Shown piece after piece: positions 27,909 through 36,663 of a stretch of 64,000 bases of DNA (position 1 is its first letter; each line of letters begins with the position of its first letter). Under the pieces are notes generated by a model, which did no database searches, was not told the origin of the DNA, and was given only the letters and a program-made list of their open reading frames with translations. Origin of the DNA: Aestuariibaculum sediminum (GTDB taxonomy: Bacteria; Bacteroidota; Bacteroidia; Flavobacteriales; Flavobacteriaceae); contig NZ_JACVXB010000001.1 of NCBI RefSeq assembly GCF_014596945.1, forward strand, positions 310,001-374,000. The letters run 5' to 3'. A program made the translations under genes and the position numbers.

Positions 27909-30143
27909 TTATTCAAAAATATCAAGTTCTGCAATTGCTGCTGTTTGCTCCCCACCTGCAATAGTTTTAGAGGTAATCCTGATATATCTTCCGCTCACCG
28001 GATTTGCGAAATTATGTCTTCTTCTAACGGGGTCATTAATTAAATTTCCAAATTCGAATGACTCAATAACGTTCCAATGCTTGGCATCCTGACTTATCTC
28101 AAACGTACCTTGTTCTATCATGCCCTCTGAAAATTTATTTTGAGGTGTATAAGCAAACCCTGAAATATTATAGGTTTGTCCTAAATCAACAGCAAATTCA
28201 TGCGCTTTATTTGTATCCTGAGATTGCCAGAAGGTATTTGGGTCTTCGTCAAAAGCATGCAATCCGTAATGATTCTCCATTTCACTATCGGCACCTAAAA
28301 GTTTCCAATCTGATTTCAAAATACCAAAATCGTATGAAGCTACACTTCCCTCTTGCTCTTTATCAATAGCAACTGCATTAACCTGAGTCGAAGCCACAAT
28401 TTCCGATTCTTTATATAATTTCGAAGATTTGGTTGGTTTGGAACCATCGGTCGTATAGCGAATTTCGTAACCAGAATTCAAATTATTAAGCACATCTTCG
28501 CCATGTGGTTTCCAGCCAAAATCGTGTTTCTTGGGTTCTATTACCAAATTACCCTTTGCATTTCTTGAAATTGATAATTGCGGCGGACGTGTTTTATAAT
28601 AATGCGCCGTAACATTAGAAATTGCAGGCTTAAAACGAGACGCCAAAACACGAATTCTGAATTTATCAGAAGTCACTTCAGGAAAACGTAAAATGCGTTT
28701 ATAACCCACATTGGTGGCTGTTGCCATTTCTTTCCAGGCGCCATTCACCCATACATCTAACGCATGCTTTTCGATACGCTCACCATGTGTTAATATGGCC
28801 TCTTGAAGTACTAATCGGTTTATGGTAACGGCTGTTGGTGTAGTAATAACTAACTCATTGTTTTTATCATTTAAAAGCTCAAAACTCTCTGAATCATCGT
28901 CTAAAACATTTCTAGGACCTTTTGCAGATTTAAACAAATTAGTTTCATATGTTGCCTCAATACGTTTACCCACCTCTTGAAGAACCTTTACGTCTTCGGG
29001 TGAAAATTTCCCTTTTCTATTTGGGGGAATATTTAATAAAAACGTTGCATTACCTCCCACCGAGCGTTCATAAATATCGAATACATCGTCGGCACTTCTA
29101 ACTTTTTGCGATGTGTCATCTCTATAAAACCAACCCTCACGAATAGATGTATTTACCTCTGCTTGTTGGTAATGTAAAAAATTAGCCCCATACAATTTCT
29201 CCCTACTCCCAATATCTTCACTGGTAATATCCGCAAAACGGTTTAGTTTATCAGGATTTTCATTATAAGGAATCACATTCCATTCGGTTTTTCGTGTTGC
29301 ACCGGATTCGTTTCCACACCACCGGATATCCTGTTTCCCAAACACCACTGCTTCAGGCGCCAAAGTTGAAATCAACTCTTTCCATGCGATATAATTGTAT
29401 TTCTGTCCGCCTTTTCGTTTTGGGTGCGCACCATCAAACCAAACCTCATGAATTGGCCCATACTCTGTTAACAATTCGAAAAGTTGATTCAAAAAATACT
29501 CATTGTAATCATCAACATTAAAAGTGAATGTTTTTTTATTCGCAAAAGGACGCCCTTCCACTGGTCTCGGAATGGTACGATTAGAATATTCACTGAGGTT
29601 ACCATAAAGCCCTTCTTCGTTTTCAATTTGATATAAATCAGCAGGTGATAAATATATTCCTAGCTTTAAACCAAACTTCTCACACGATGCTGAAAGGTCC
29701 TTGAGTATATCTCCTTTTCCATCTTGAAATGCAGTAGACATAATCCCATGTTTGGTATAGCGACTTTGCCATAGCACAAAACCATCGTGATGCTTTACAG
29801 TTAGGATTACCATTTTCATGCCTGCACTTTTCATGGCATCGCACCACTGGTCGGTATCCAGTGTTTTTAAATCGAAAACTTCTGGATCTTCTTTCCCATT
29901 ACCCCATTCCATTCTCGTGAATGTATTCGGGCCAAAATGAATAAAAGCAATAAATTCGTTTTTCAGTGCCTCATACTGATTTAGGGTAGGCACAACATGC
30001 GCGGCTTTTAAAATTATAGAATCCTTAGAATCCGTTTTTGTGATTTCTATCGTATTTTTCGTTTTTAAAACAATACCATTATCCTTCTTACAAGATAAAA
30101 TTGTTAATAAAACGATAAGTAATCCATAATATCTATTCATCAT
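27909..30143 (-). CDS. alpha-L-fucosidase GH29 with C-terminal sugar-binding-like domains (lipoprotein)
   Basis: 744 residues with a lipobox (LTILSC, Cys18), so it is lipid-anchored. The GH29 barrel spans about 45-400: FIHFGPNTFTRMEWGNG, TVKHHDGFVLWQSRYT and the nucleophile region HEVWFDGAHPK are diagnostic. A middle beta domain carries a chitobiase-like block (IRYTTDGSKPTKSSKLY). The C-terminus resembles an F5/8-type C discoidin domain (PVSGRYIRITSKTIAGGEQTAAIAELDIFE). It releases alpha-L-fucose from glycans outside the inner membrane and feeds the surrounding catabolic genes. 66 bases separate it from the lactonase gene. Confidence 0.9.
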   Translation of the reverse strand: MMNRYYGLLIVLLTILSCKKDNGIVLKTKNTIEITKTDSKDSIILKAAHVVPTLNQYEALKNEFIAFIHFGPNTFTRMEWGNGKEDPEVFDLKTLDTDQWCDAMKSAGMKMVILTVKHHDGFVLWQSRYTKHGIMSTAFQDGKGDILKDLSASCEKFGLKLGIYLSPADLYQIENEEGLYGNLSEYSNRTIPRPVEGRPFANKKTFTFNVDDYNEYFLNQLFELLTEYGPIHEVWFDGAHPKRKGGQKYNYIAWKELISTLAPEAVVFGKQDIRWCGNESGATRKTEWNVIPYNENPDKLNRFADITSEDIGSREKLYGANFLHYQQAEVNTSIREGWFYRDDTSQKVRSADDVFDIYERSVGGNATFLLNIPPNRKGKFSPEDVKVLQEVGKRIEATYETNLFKSAKGPRNVLDDDSESFELLNDKNNELVITTPTAVTINRLVLQEAILTHGERIEKHALDVWVNGAWKEMATATNVGYKRILRFPEVTSDKFRIRVLASRFKPAISNVTAHYYKTRPPQLSISRNAKGNLVIEPKKHDFGWKPHGEDVLNNLNSGYEIRYTTDGSKPTKSSKLYKESEIVASTQVNAVAIDKEQEGSVASYDFGILKSDWKLLGADSEMENHYGLHAFDEDPNTFWQSQDTNKAHEFAVDLGQTYNISGFAYTPQNKFSEGMIEQGTFEISQDAKHWNVIESFEFGNLINDPVRRRHNFANPVSGRYIRITSKTIAGGEQTAAIAELDIFE

Positions 30144-30209
30144 TGAATTTCTATTTTTAAAAGCCTTTTGTTTTTATTACATCGCTACTTTTTGTAGTCG
30201 CTTTATCTT

Positions 30210-31070
30210 TTATTCTCCAGGGTAAGCCACCGCAGTTTGTTTAGACACCCCTAAACCTTCAACACCTAATTCCATAACATCTCCCGGCTTTAAGTATAAT
30301 GGAGGTGTTAAACCTAAACCAACTCCAAAAGGGGTTCCAGTTGAAATGACATCACCTGGCAATAAGGTCATAAACTGACTGATGTAACTAATAGATTCCT
30401 GTATATTAAAAATAAAATCTGATGTAGAACTATCCTGCATCATTTCACCGTTTAACTTTAACCATAAGTGTAAGTTATTAGGATCTTTTATTTCGTCTTT
30501 TGTAGCCATAAAAGGACCTAAAGGAGCAAAGGTATCACATCCTTTTCCTTTACACCACTGACCTTCTTTTTCTATTTGATAAGCACGCTCACTTACATCG
30601 TTATGCAACACATAGCCTGCCACATAGTCTAAAGCATTTTCTTTAGAAACATAAGAGGCTTTTTTACCAATTACCACTGCCAGTTCCACTTCCCAGTCAG
30701 TTTTTTCGCTTCCTTTAGGGATTATAACATTGTCATTAGGACCAACAATTGCTGTTGTAGACTTGAAGAACAATACCGGTTCGTTTGGCACTTTCATTCC
30801 AGCCTCTTCAGCATGTTTCGCATAATTAAGTCCGATACAAACTAATTTTGATGGACGACAAATTGGCGACCCTAATCTTATATCTTCTGCTACGCCAGGG
30901 CATTTATCTTCATTTATTTTCAACCACTCTTCTAATCGTTCTAGCCCGTTTGTTTCAAAAAATTTTTCCGTATAATCTTCTCCAAATCCTGATACATCTA
31001 AACGTTGTCCGTTTGTTAACTGAACGCCTGGCTTCTCTTGTCCTTCCGCTCCAAATCGTATTAATTTCAT
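30210..31070 (-). CDS. fumarylacetoacetate-hydrolase-family enzyme, predicted 2,4-diketo-3-deoxy-L-fuconate hydrolase
   Basis: 286 residues. The C-terminal FAH core carries PSKLVCIGLNYAKHAEEAG, DWEVELAVVIGKKA and LLPGDVISTGTPFGVG, including metal-binding acids. In non-phosphorylating fucose pathways a homologue cleaves 2,4-diketo-3-deoxy-L-fuconate to pyruvate and L-lactate. The neighbours (two SDRs, lactonase, dehydratase) supply the other steps, which supports that role. No signal peptide is seen. Confidence 0.82.
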   Translation of the reverse strand: MKLIRFGAEGQEKPGVQLTNGQRLDVSGFGEDYTEKFFETNGLERLEEWLKINEDKCPGVAEDIRLGSPICRPSKLVCIGLNYAKHAEEAGMKVPNEPVLFFKSTTAIVGPNDNVIIPKGSEKTDWEVELAVVIGKKASYVSKENALDYVAGYVLHNDVSERAYQIEKEGQWCKGKGCDTFAPLGPFMATKDEIKDPNNLHLWLKLNGEMMQDSSTSDFIFNIQESISYISQFMTLLPGDVISTGTPFGVGLGLTPPLYLKPGDVMELGVEGLGVSKQTAVAYPGE

Positions 31071-31118
31071 TTTTTAAAGTTTATTATTTCTGTTACTTAT
31101 ATTAATATGGTTCGTTTT

Positions 31119-32183
31119 TTAAATCTTTTCATTAATAGGTATAAAAATACTAAAAGATTCATCTCCTTGCTTTGCTGCCAGCCCTAATACTTTAGGTTTT
31201 CCGTTTTCTTGATAAATAAAAGGACGTTCTAGTCGATCTGGTATTAACAGCACCCCATTATCCTGCTTTACTTTTTTGGGCATCAACTCATAATTCTGAG
31301 CTTTTTCCCAATGAATACCATCTTTAGAGGTAACCACTCCTATAAAACCATGTGCATGAAAAACACCGTAAAATCGTTCTCTAATCTCGTCATACCATAT
31401 AGACATGTCTTCAGTATCCAAATAGTCTATTACAGGTTTTTCTTGAATTTCAAAGGGCCCAGTTGGCGAAGTCGACACTGCTACAGCTTGATTTCTAACA
31501 AAACCTTTTTCGTTTGGTTTATCCCCCTTTATTACCAGATAATAAAGATTGTCCGTTCCTTTTGTTATAGCCGGATTTACAGTTAAAGTAGTAATTGGTC
31601 CCGATGGTTCGATTAAAGGTTTTTTAAAACGTTTCCAGGGCCCGTTCACCGAATTAGACACAGCAACACCAACGCGTTGATTTGGTCTTAATATCTTCCA
31701 ATTCGGATGGCTATAGCCTGTTAAAGCTGTTTCTTTTAATTCTTCTTCTGTAAATGCATTTTCTCCTAAATTAGTCCCGACGTAATACAAATAATATCTT
31801 CCATCAAAATATTTAATTTTAGGGTTATGTGCCGTAATCGCATCCCAGCGATTTCCTCTAGCGCCCTCCAAGATGGTTTCTTCATTTTCCCAAGGACCTG
31901 CAGGGTTATTAGATGTGGCATGCGCAATTTCAGAATGCGTTAACCAACCATAGAAACCGTATTCCTTTTTCCATCGTGAATAAAATAAATGGTATTTTCC
32001 GTCGTCGCCTTTTAAAATGGATGTACCCCAATTATAGTAACCTTCGGTTTTAAAAACATTGTCTGATGTTATTGGGGTTAACTTATCCTTAAAACTTAAA
32101 TCATCCATTTTGTTTTGCGCACCAGAAAGAGGACTGCTCAAAAACAATAATCCAAAAACGAAGGAACCAATTAGTTTAAACAT
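31119..32183 (-). CDS. secreted glycoside hydrolase with five-bladed-propeller features (GH43/GH117-like), substrate unknown
   Basis: 354 residues with a cleavable signal peptide (ends SGAQ, residue 23). Repeated blade-like segments occur: YNWGTSILKGDDGKYHLFYS, AHNPKIKYFDGRYYLYYVG, and NPAITKGTDNLYYLVIKG. Together with SNSVNGPWKRF and DGIHWEKA these are typical of the GH32/43/62/117/130 propeller group. The exact family could not be fixed by eye. It lies one base from the SDR gene in the fucose operon, so it may release fucose or a fucose-linked sugar. This is inference. Confidence 0.6.
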   Translation of the reverse strand: MFKLIGSFVFGLLFLSSPLSGAQNKMDDLSFKDKLTPITSDNVFKTEGYYNWGTSILKGDDGKYHLFYSRWKKEYGFYGWLTHSEIAHATSNNPAGPWENEETILEGARGNRWDAITAHNPKIKYFDGRYYLYYVGTNLGENAFTEEELKETALTGYSHPNWKILRPNQRVGVAVSNSVNGPWKRFKKPLIEPSGPITTLTVNPAITKGTDNLYYLVIKGDKPNEKGFVRNQAVAVSTSPTGPFEIQEKPVIDYLDTEDMSIWYDEIRERFYGVFHAHGFIGVVTSKDGIHWEKAQNYELMPKKVKQDNGVLLIPDRLERPFIYQENGKPKVLGLAAKQGDESFSIFIPINEKI

Positions 32184-32184
32184 A

Positions 32185-32958
32185 TTAACCGTTTAATTTA
32201 ATAAACCCGCCATCAATAGGAAAATCAGTACCCGTAATGAATGATGCTTCATCTGAACATAAATACAAGGCTAAATCGGCTATTTCCTGAGGTTTCCCCA
32301 TGCGCCCAATAGGTTGAGTTTGCGATAATTTTTCAAACATTTCAGCTTCTTTACCTGGATAGTTATTCTTTAGGAATCCGTCAACAAACGGTGTATGAAC
32401 ACGAGCAGGCGAAATACAGTTACAACGTATACCTTGATTTACGTAATCTTTTGCAACCGAATACGTCATGGTTAACGCTGCTCCTTTAGACATGGAGTAA
32501 GCAAATCTATCATTAATTCCCACAGACGAGGCTATCGATGCCATATTAATAATGACTCCGCCTTTAGCTTTCATGTGCGGAATGGATGCATAAATGCAGT
32601 TATAAACACCTTTTACATTAACATTATAAACACGATCTAAATCTGCTTCTTGAGTATTTTCAACATTACCAATATGTGCGATTCCTGCATTGTTTATTAA
32701 AATATCAACACCATTTTTTTCAGCAATTGTATTAACAACCTTAATTACATCTTCCTGATTTACAACGTTACATTGATACACAGCAGCTTGACCGCCATCT
32801 GACTCAATTTCCGATTTAGTTACCTCAGCGTTATCTACATTTAACTCTAATATGTTTACAAAAGCGCCTTGTGCTGCCAATGTTTTTGAAATAGCTTTTC
32901 CAATACCACTACCTCCTCCGGTAACAATGGCTGTTTTATTTTTTAAACTGAATTTCAT
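32185..32958 (-). CDS. SDR dehydrogenase, predicted 2-keto-3-deoxy-L-fuconate dehydrogenase
   Basis: 257 residues of the classical SDR type: TGGGSGIGKAIS coenzyme loop (14-25), NNAG motif, catalytic Ser in NMASIASSVG, Tyr-x3-Lys in YSMSK, and SPARVHTPFVD after it. The second SDR in the operon (26220-27011) looks like the sugar dehydrogenase. This one is therefore best placed as the enzyme that oxidises 2-keto-3-deoxy-L-fuconate at C4. It starts 121 bases after the dehydratase gene ends and abuts the propeller glycosidase. Confidence 0.72.
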   Translation of the reverse strand: MKFSLKNKTAIVTGGGSGIGKAISKTLAAQGAFVNILELNVDNAEVTKSEIESDGGQAAVYQCNVVNQEDVIKVVNTIAEKNGVDILINNAGIAHIGNVENTQEADLDRVYNVNVKGVYNCIYASIPHMKAKGGVIINMASIASSVGINDRFAYSMSKGAALTMTYSVAKDYVNQGIRCNCISPARVHTPFVDGFLKNNYPGKEAEMFEKLSQTQPIGRMGKPQEIADLALYLCSDEASFITGTDFPIDGGFIKLNG

Positions 32959-33079
32959 ATGTTTATTTTTGGTTTATTACAGTCTTATCTTTTCGACTTT
33001 TAAAGCTTAAGTTTTATATTTTCAAGTAACAGGAAGTATTACTATTATAAGGCTTTTAAGCATCAATATATTAACTTTT

Positions 33080-34735
33080 TTACAACGACATTCCTCGTTT
33101 CCAAGGAATAAAATCATTTTGCTCCAATTGTCGTGCTTTTACCAGTTTACCACTAGCCACATCAATTACAAAGTTTAATAATTGTTCTCCTGTTTCTTCT
33201 ATTGTTGACGTTCCTTCAATGACTCCACCTGTATTAAAATCGATAATATCATTCATTTTATTATACAATTTTGTATTGGATGACACTTTTACTACTGGAG
33301 TAATTGGATTTCCTGTAGGAGTGCCTAAACCAGTAGTAAATAAAATAATATTCGCACCTGAACCTGCCAATCCAGTTGTCGATTCAACATCATTTCCGGG
33401 GGTACACAATAAATTCAGACCTGGCTTTACGACTTGTTCGGTGTAATCCAAAACATCTTCAATAGGAGAAGTCCCCCCTTTTTTAGCCGCTCCGGCCGAT
33501 TTAATCGCATCGGTAATTAAGCCATCTTTTATATTTCCTGGTGAAGGATTTGCAGAAAAACCTCCTCCTAATAAACTGGCTTTTTCATTATAAACCGCCA
33601 TAATTTTTGAAAACTTATCGGCACTTTCTTTGGTTTGACATCTATTAATAAGTTCTTGTTCTACACCATTCAATTCAGGAAATTCAGAAAGTATTGTTGC
33701 CCCTCCTAGCCCTACAAGTAAATCGGACACGTGCCCCAATACCGGATTTGCTGAAATGCCAGAGAAACCGTCGGAACCTCCACATTCTAATCCAATAACT
33801 AACTTATCTAATGCTGCTGGCTTACGCTCAATTTTATTAGCTTCTATTAAACCTACAAAGGTTTTTTTAATGGCTTCTGATAGTAATTCTTGTTCTGTAT
33901 GTATATCCTGTTGCTCTAAAAAATATACTGGCTTTTCATTTTCAAATCCTAACTTTTCTAAAGCTTGTTTTAAAATGCTCGCCTGTGCATGCTGACAACC
34001 TAAACTTAAAACTGTGGCTCCCGCCACATTTGAATTGTTTATATAACCGGCTAGTAAATGACATAAAGCAATCGCATCATCTGTTGAGCCACCACAACCA
34101 CCATCGTGCGTTAAAAACCGAATAGCATCAACATTAGGAAACAATTGATTTTTAACACGTTCGTCTTTGTTTAGTGAAATATTTTTGTTTAATATATCGT
34201 GAGTAGAAGCTCCTGATTTATAATCCTCTATTAAACTATCTACGTTAAAACCAGAATGTTGCTGGGTATCAAAACCTAACTTTTCTACCAAGGCTTTTTT
34301 AAGCACTTCAACATTTCTATTCTGACAAAATACAAGCGGAATTACCAACCAATTGTTCTCGGTTCCTACCGTACCGTTTGCCCGATGATATCCTAAAAAT
34401 GTTCGATCTTTAAATTTTGTAACGTCGGGAGCTTTCCAGACAAATTTTTGACTCAATTTATCTGTACTGTATTTTTCGGTATCGTGAACTAAATTATTAG
34501 TCGTTATTAAACTCCCTTGAGAAATATTTTCGGTTGTTCTCCCCACCAAAACACCGTACATATAAATGCTATCTCCCTCACTTAGATTAGTGATTGCAAA
34601 TTTATGTTTGGCTGGTATATCTTCCTGTAGAATGTATTCGACATCCTCATAAGAAACATGTGATCCTTTAGCTAAATCGGTTAATGCAACAAGGACATTA
34701 TCCTTTGGGTGAATTTTTAACACTTCATTTTTCAT
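33080..34735 (-). CDS. UxaA-family sugar-acid dehydratase, predicted L-fuconate dehydratase (altronate dehydratase-like)
   Basis: 551 residues with an N-terminal SAF-like domain (about 1-95: IHPKDNVLVALTDLAKGSHV) and a C-terminal UxaA domain. The C-terminal domain has FLGYHRANGTVGTENNWLVI, LTHDGGCGGSTDDA, LGCQHAQA, GLECGGSDGFSG and CTPGNDVESTTGLAGSGAN. Classical UxaA dehydrates D-altronate to 2-keto-3-deoxygluconate. Here every neighbour belongs to L-fucose oxidation and a dedicated enolase-type dehydratase is absent, so L-fuconate is the likely substrate. An altronate role in galacturonate breakdown remains possible given the pectin locus next door. Confidence 0.72.
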   Translation of the reverse strand: MKNEVLKIHPKDNVLVALTDLAKGSHVSYEDVEYILQEDIPAKHKFAITNLSEGDSIYMYGVLVGRTTENISQGSLITTNNLVHDTEKYSTDKLSQKFVWKAPDVTKFKDRTFLGYHRANGTVGTENNWLVIPLVFCQNRNVEVLKKALVEKLGFDTQQHSGFNVDSLIEDYKSGASTHDILNKNISLNKDERVKNQLFPNVDAIRFLTHDGGCGGSTDDAIALCHLLAGYINNSNVAGATVLSLGCQHAQASILKQALEKLGFENEKPVYFLEQQDIHTEQELLSEAIKKTFVGLIEANKIERKPAALDKLVIGLECGGSDGFSGISANPVLGHVSDLLVGLGGATILSEFPELNGVEQELINRCQTKESADKFSKIMAVYNEKASLLGGGFSANPSPGNIKDGLITDAIKSAGAAKKGGTSPIEDVLDYTEQVVKPGLNLLCTPGNDVESTTGLAGSGANIILFTTGLGTPTGNPITPVVKVSSNTKLYNKMNDIIDFNTGGVIEGTSTIEETGEQLLNFVIDVASGKLVKARQLEQNDFIPWKRGMSL

Positions 34736-34811
34736 AGCCAGTATTTTTCATTAGGGGTTGTAACTTGCAATACTAAAACTTTTTAATTAGCATCACTTCT
34801 TAAATTATGAC

Positions 34812-34845
34812 CAAAACTAGTACTATTTTTGCACTTAATAACAAA
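34812..34845 (-). promoter_or_regulatory. predicted promoter of the fucose operon
   Basis: On the minus strand, TTTG (34842-34845), a 22-base spacer and TAGTTTTG (34812-34819) match the Bacteroidetes -33/-7 pattern TTTG / TAnnTTTG. It sits in the 155-base gap between the AraC gene and the dehydratase gene, 77 bases upstream of the latter. Confidence 0.5.
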
Positions 34846-34890
34846 TTGATTTTCTTTATGTAATATTAATAACACATGTTACTAGATCTT

Positions 34891-35751
34891 TTAAAGATGA
34901 GACTTAACATAATCGGTAGGGCTACATCCCATTAAAAACTTAAATTGTCTGTTAAAATTAGAGACATTATTAAAGCCTACGTCGTAGCATATTTCGGAAA
35001 CATTTCCCTTGTTCTCTAAAAGAAGTTTACATGCATATCCAATCCTTATTTCAAGTAAATACCTGGAATACGTTTTCCCATTAATTCGTTTAAACAGCCT
35101 ACTAAATGCCGAAGAATTCATATTGGCTATTTTGGCGACTTCATCTAAACTTATAGGTTTATTGAAATTTTTAAACATGTATGCATAAACATCATCTAAG
35201 CTTTTATGTTTTGACACCTGAAATGCATTTAAAAAACCTGAACTCACCAATAATTTATAGCCATCATGTTTAGCCAGCGTATTCATGATATTTAAAAAGG
35301 CCATTGTCTTTGAAAATCCATCGAGATCGATTAAACCTTGTATTTCTTCTATTATTTGGGTTTCCAAATTCAAAAACTTAATACCAAATCGTGCTTTTTC
35401 GAAAAGTTCAGCTAAATGTTTCATCTCTGGTGTTTCAAAAAAGTGATTTCCTAAAAAATCTTCCTTAAAATGAGCTGCCACAGATTTAGCAGTTAGTGTG
35501 GAGTCTTCCTCAAAATATATTTCTCCATTTAACCACATATGAGGTGTATTTTTTCCAATTAAAAACACATCTCCTGCCGAAAATGGTTCTACGGCATCAC
35601 CCACAAAACACATACCTTCACTTTTTAAAATAAGCACAAACTCGAGCTCAGCATGGTAATGCCAAATTTTTAAAAAATGAGAACCTTCATGAATATTTGC
35701 CGTAAATGAGGCATTTTGGGGTGTACTTCGGTCTATTAAATGAAGTTTCAT
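34891..35751 (-). CDS. AraC-family transcriptional regulator, predicted fucose-operon activator
   Basis: 286 residues from the ATG at 35749-35751 (MKLHLIDRS); a longer frame to 35796 is less likely. An N-terminal cupin-like sensor domain has IWHYHAELEFVLI and FSAGDVFLIGKNTPHMW. A C-terminal double helix-turn-helix spans about 185-286 (SLDEVAKIANMNSSAFSRLFKR and ISEICYDVGFNNVSNFNRQFK-like segments). It lies directly upstream of the fucose operon on the same strand, 155 bases away. Control of that operon by a fucose-related ligand is inferred from position. Confidence 0.82.
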   Translation of the reverse strand: MKLHLIDRSTPQNASFTANIHEGSHFLKIWHYHAELEFVLILKSEGMCFVGDAVEPFSAGDVFLIGKNTPHMWLNGEIYFEEDSTLTAKSVAAHFKEDFLGNHFFETPEMKHLAELFEKARFGIKFLNLETQIIEEIQGLIDLDGFSKTMAFLNIMNTLAKHDGYKLLVSSGFLNAFQVSKHKSLDDVYAYMFKNFNKPISLDEVAKIANMNSSAFSRLFKRINGKTYSRYLLEIRIGYACKLLLENKGNVSEICYDVGFNNVSNFNRQFKFLMGCSPTDYVKSHL

Positions 35752-35913
35752 CAATGAGTAATTTATGAGCTTCAACATGATAATCCTGAAACCCAAGTCG
35801 CTTATTTAGTTAATGCTACTAAATTAAGGTTTTAAGCAGTAACAATCCAGCGGATTTTTCTTATAAATTGAAAAATCAGCCAAAAACCCGGCGCATTAAT
35901 CTAAACCGATCAT

Positions 35914-36663
35914 TTATTTAAAATACTTTTTAATTTCAGGCACATTATTTTTTAATGCTTCAACAGCCAATTCAGCAACTTTATGAGCACCCAAACCGGA
36001 AAGGTGTGTATCGTCGTGTTTTCCATTTTCATAATACGGATGTTCTCCTGGTTCAAAATGAAGATGCAATTTTTTAGAACCTTCAACTCCATAGGATTCT
36101 TCAAGTTTCTCAGTTAAGTATTGTAAATCGATAAATGGAACCTCAAACTCTAATGCTACTAAACGCGCTTCTACCGGGTATTCGCCATGTGTATCGACTA
36201 AACTACCTTCCTCATTAAAATGTCGTCGAACGATCGAAGAAAATAAAATCGGCACAGCACCTTTACCCCTCGTTTCCTTGATGTATTGTATTAAATTGTT
36301 TCGGTAGGCCGTATGCGGATTAGTAAATCGATCTGGTGATTTAACTTTTTGATCATTATGACCAAACTGAATAAACACATAATCGCCCTTTTTTAAAGTT
36401 TCTAAAACAGAATCCCATCGCCCCTCTGTTAAAAAACTGCGGCTACTTCTCCCATTTACAGCTCTGTTATCCACTTCAACATTATCCATTACATACTCAG
36501 GCAAAACCTGCCCCCAACCATGTTCTGGGTTTGTTTCGGGATTTTTCTTGTTCGCCATGGTAGAATCCCCAATCATGTAAATGGTTGTTTTTTGAGCCAT
36601 ACAACTAGTAGATAGTAACAGTATGAAAAACATGATAGAATTTAAAAGTACTTTCCCATTCAT
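35914..36663 (-). CDS. rhamnogalacturonan/pectin acetylesterase, CE12 (SGNH hydrolase), first copy
   Basis: 249 residues from the ATG at 36661-36663. This start is favoured because it overlaps the upstream stop as TAATG and opens a signal sequence ending LLSTSCMAQ; a frame reaching 36753 would intrude 91 bases into the pectinesterase gene. SGNH blocks are visible: MIGDSTMANK with the catalytic serine, NGRSSRSFLTEGRW, FGHNDQK, and DDTHLSGLGAHK with the catalytic Asp-x2-His. It removes acetyl groups from pectin, probably in the periplasm. It is coupled to the CE8 gene. Confidence 0.88.
   Translation of the reverse strand: MNGKVLLNSIMFFILLLSTSCMAQKTTIYMIGDSTMANKKNPETNPEHGWGQVLPEYVMDNVEVDNRAVNGRSSRSFLTEGRWDSVLETLKKGDYVFIQFGHNDQKVKSPDRFTNPHTAYRNNLIQYIKETRGKGAVPILFSSIVRRHFNEEGSLVDTHGEYPVEARLVALEFEVPFIDLQYLTEKLEESYGVEGSKKLHLHFEPGEHPYYENGKHDDTHLSGLGAHKVAELAVEALKNNVPEIKKYFK

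Noticed and set aside
33080-34735. UxaA gene as part of a D-galacturonate pathway
   Set aside because: No uxaB, uxaC, kdgK or kdgA is nearby and all operon partners fit L-fucose; kept only as an alternative.
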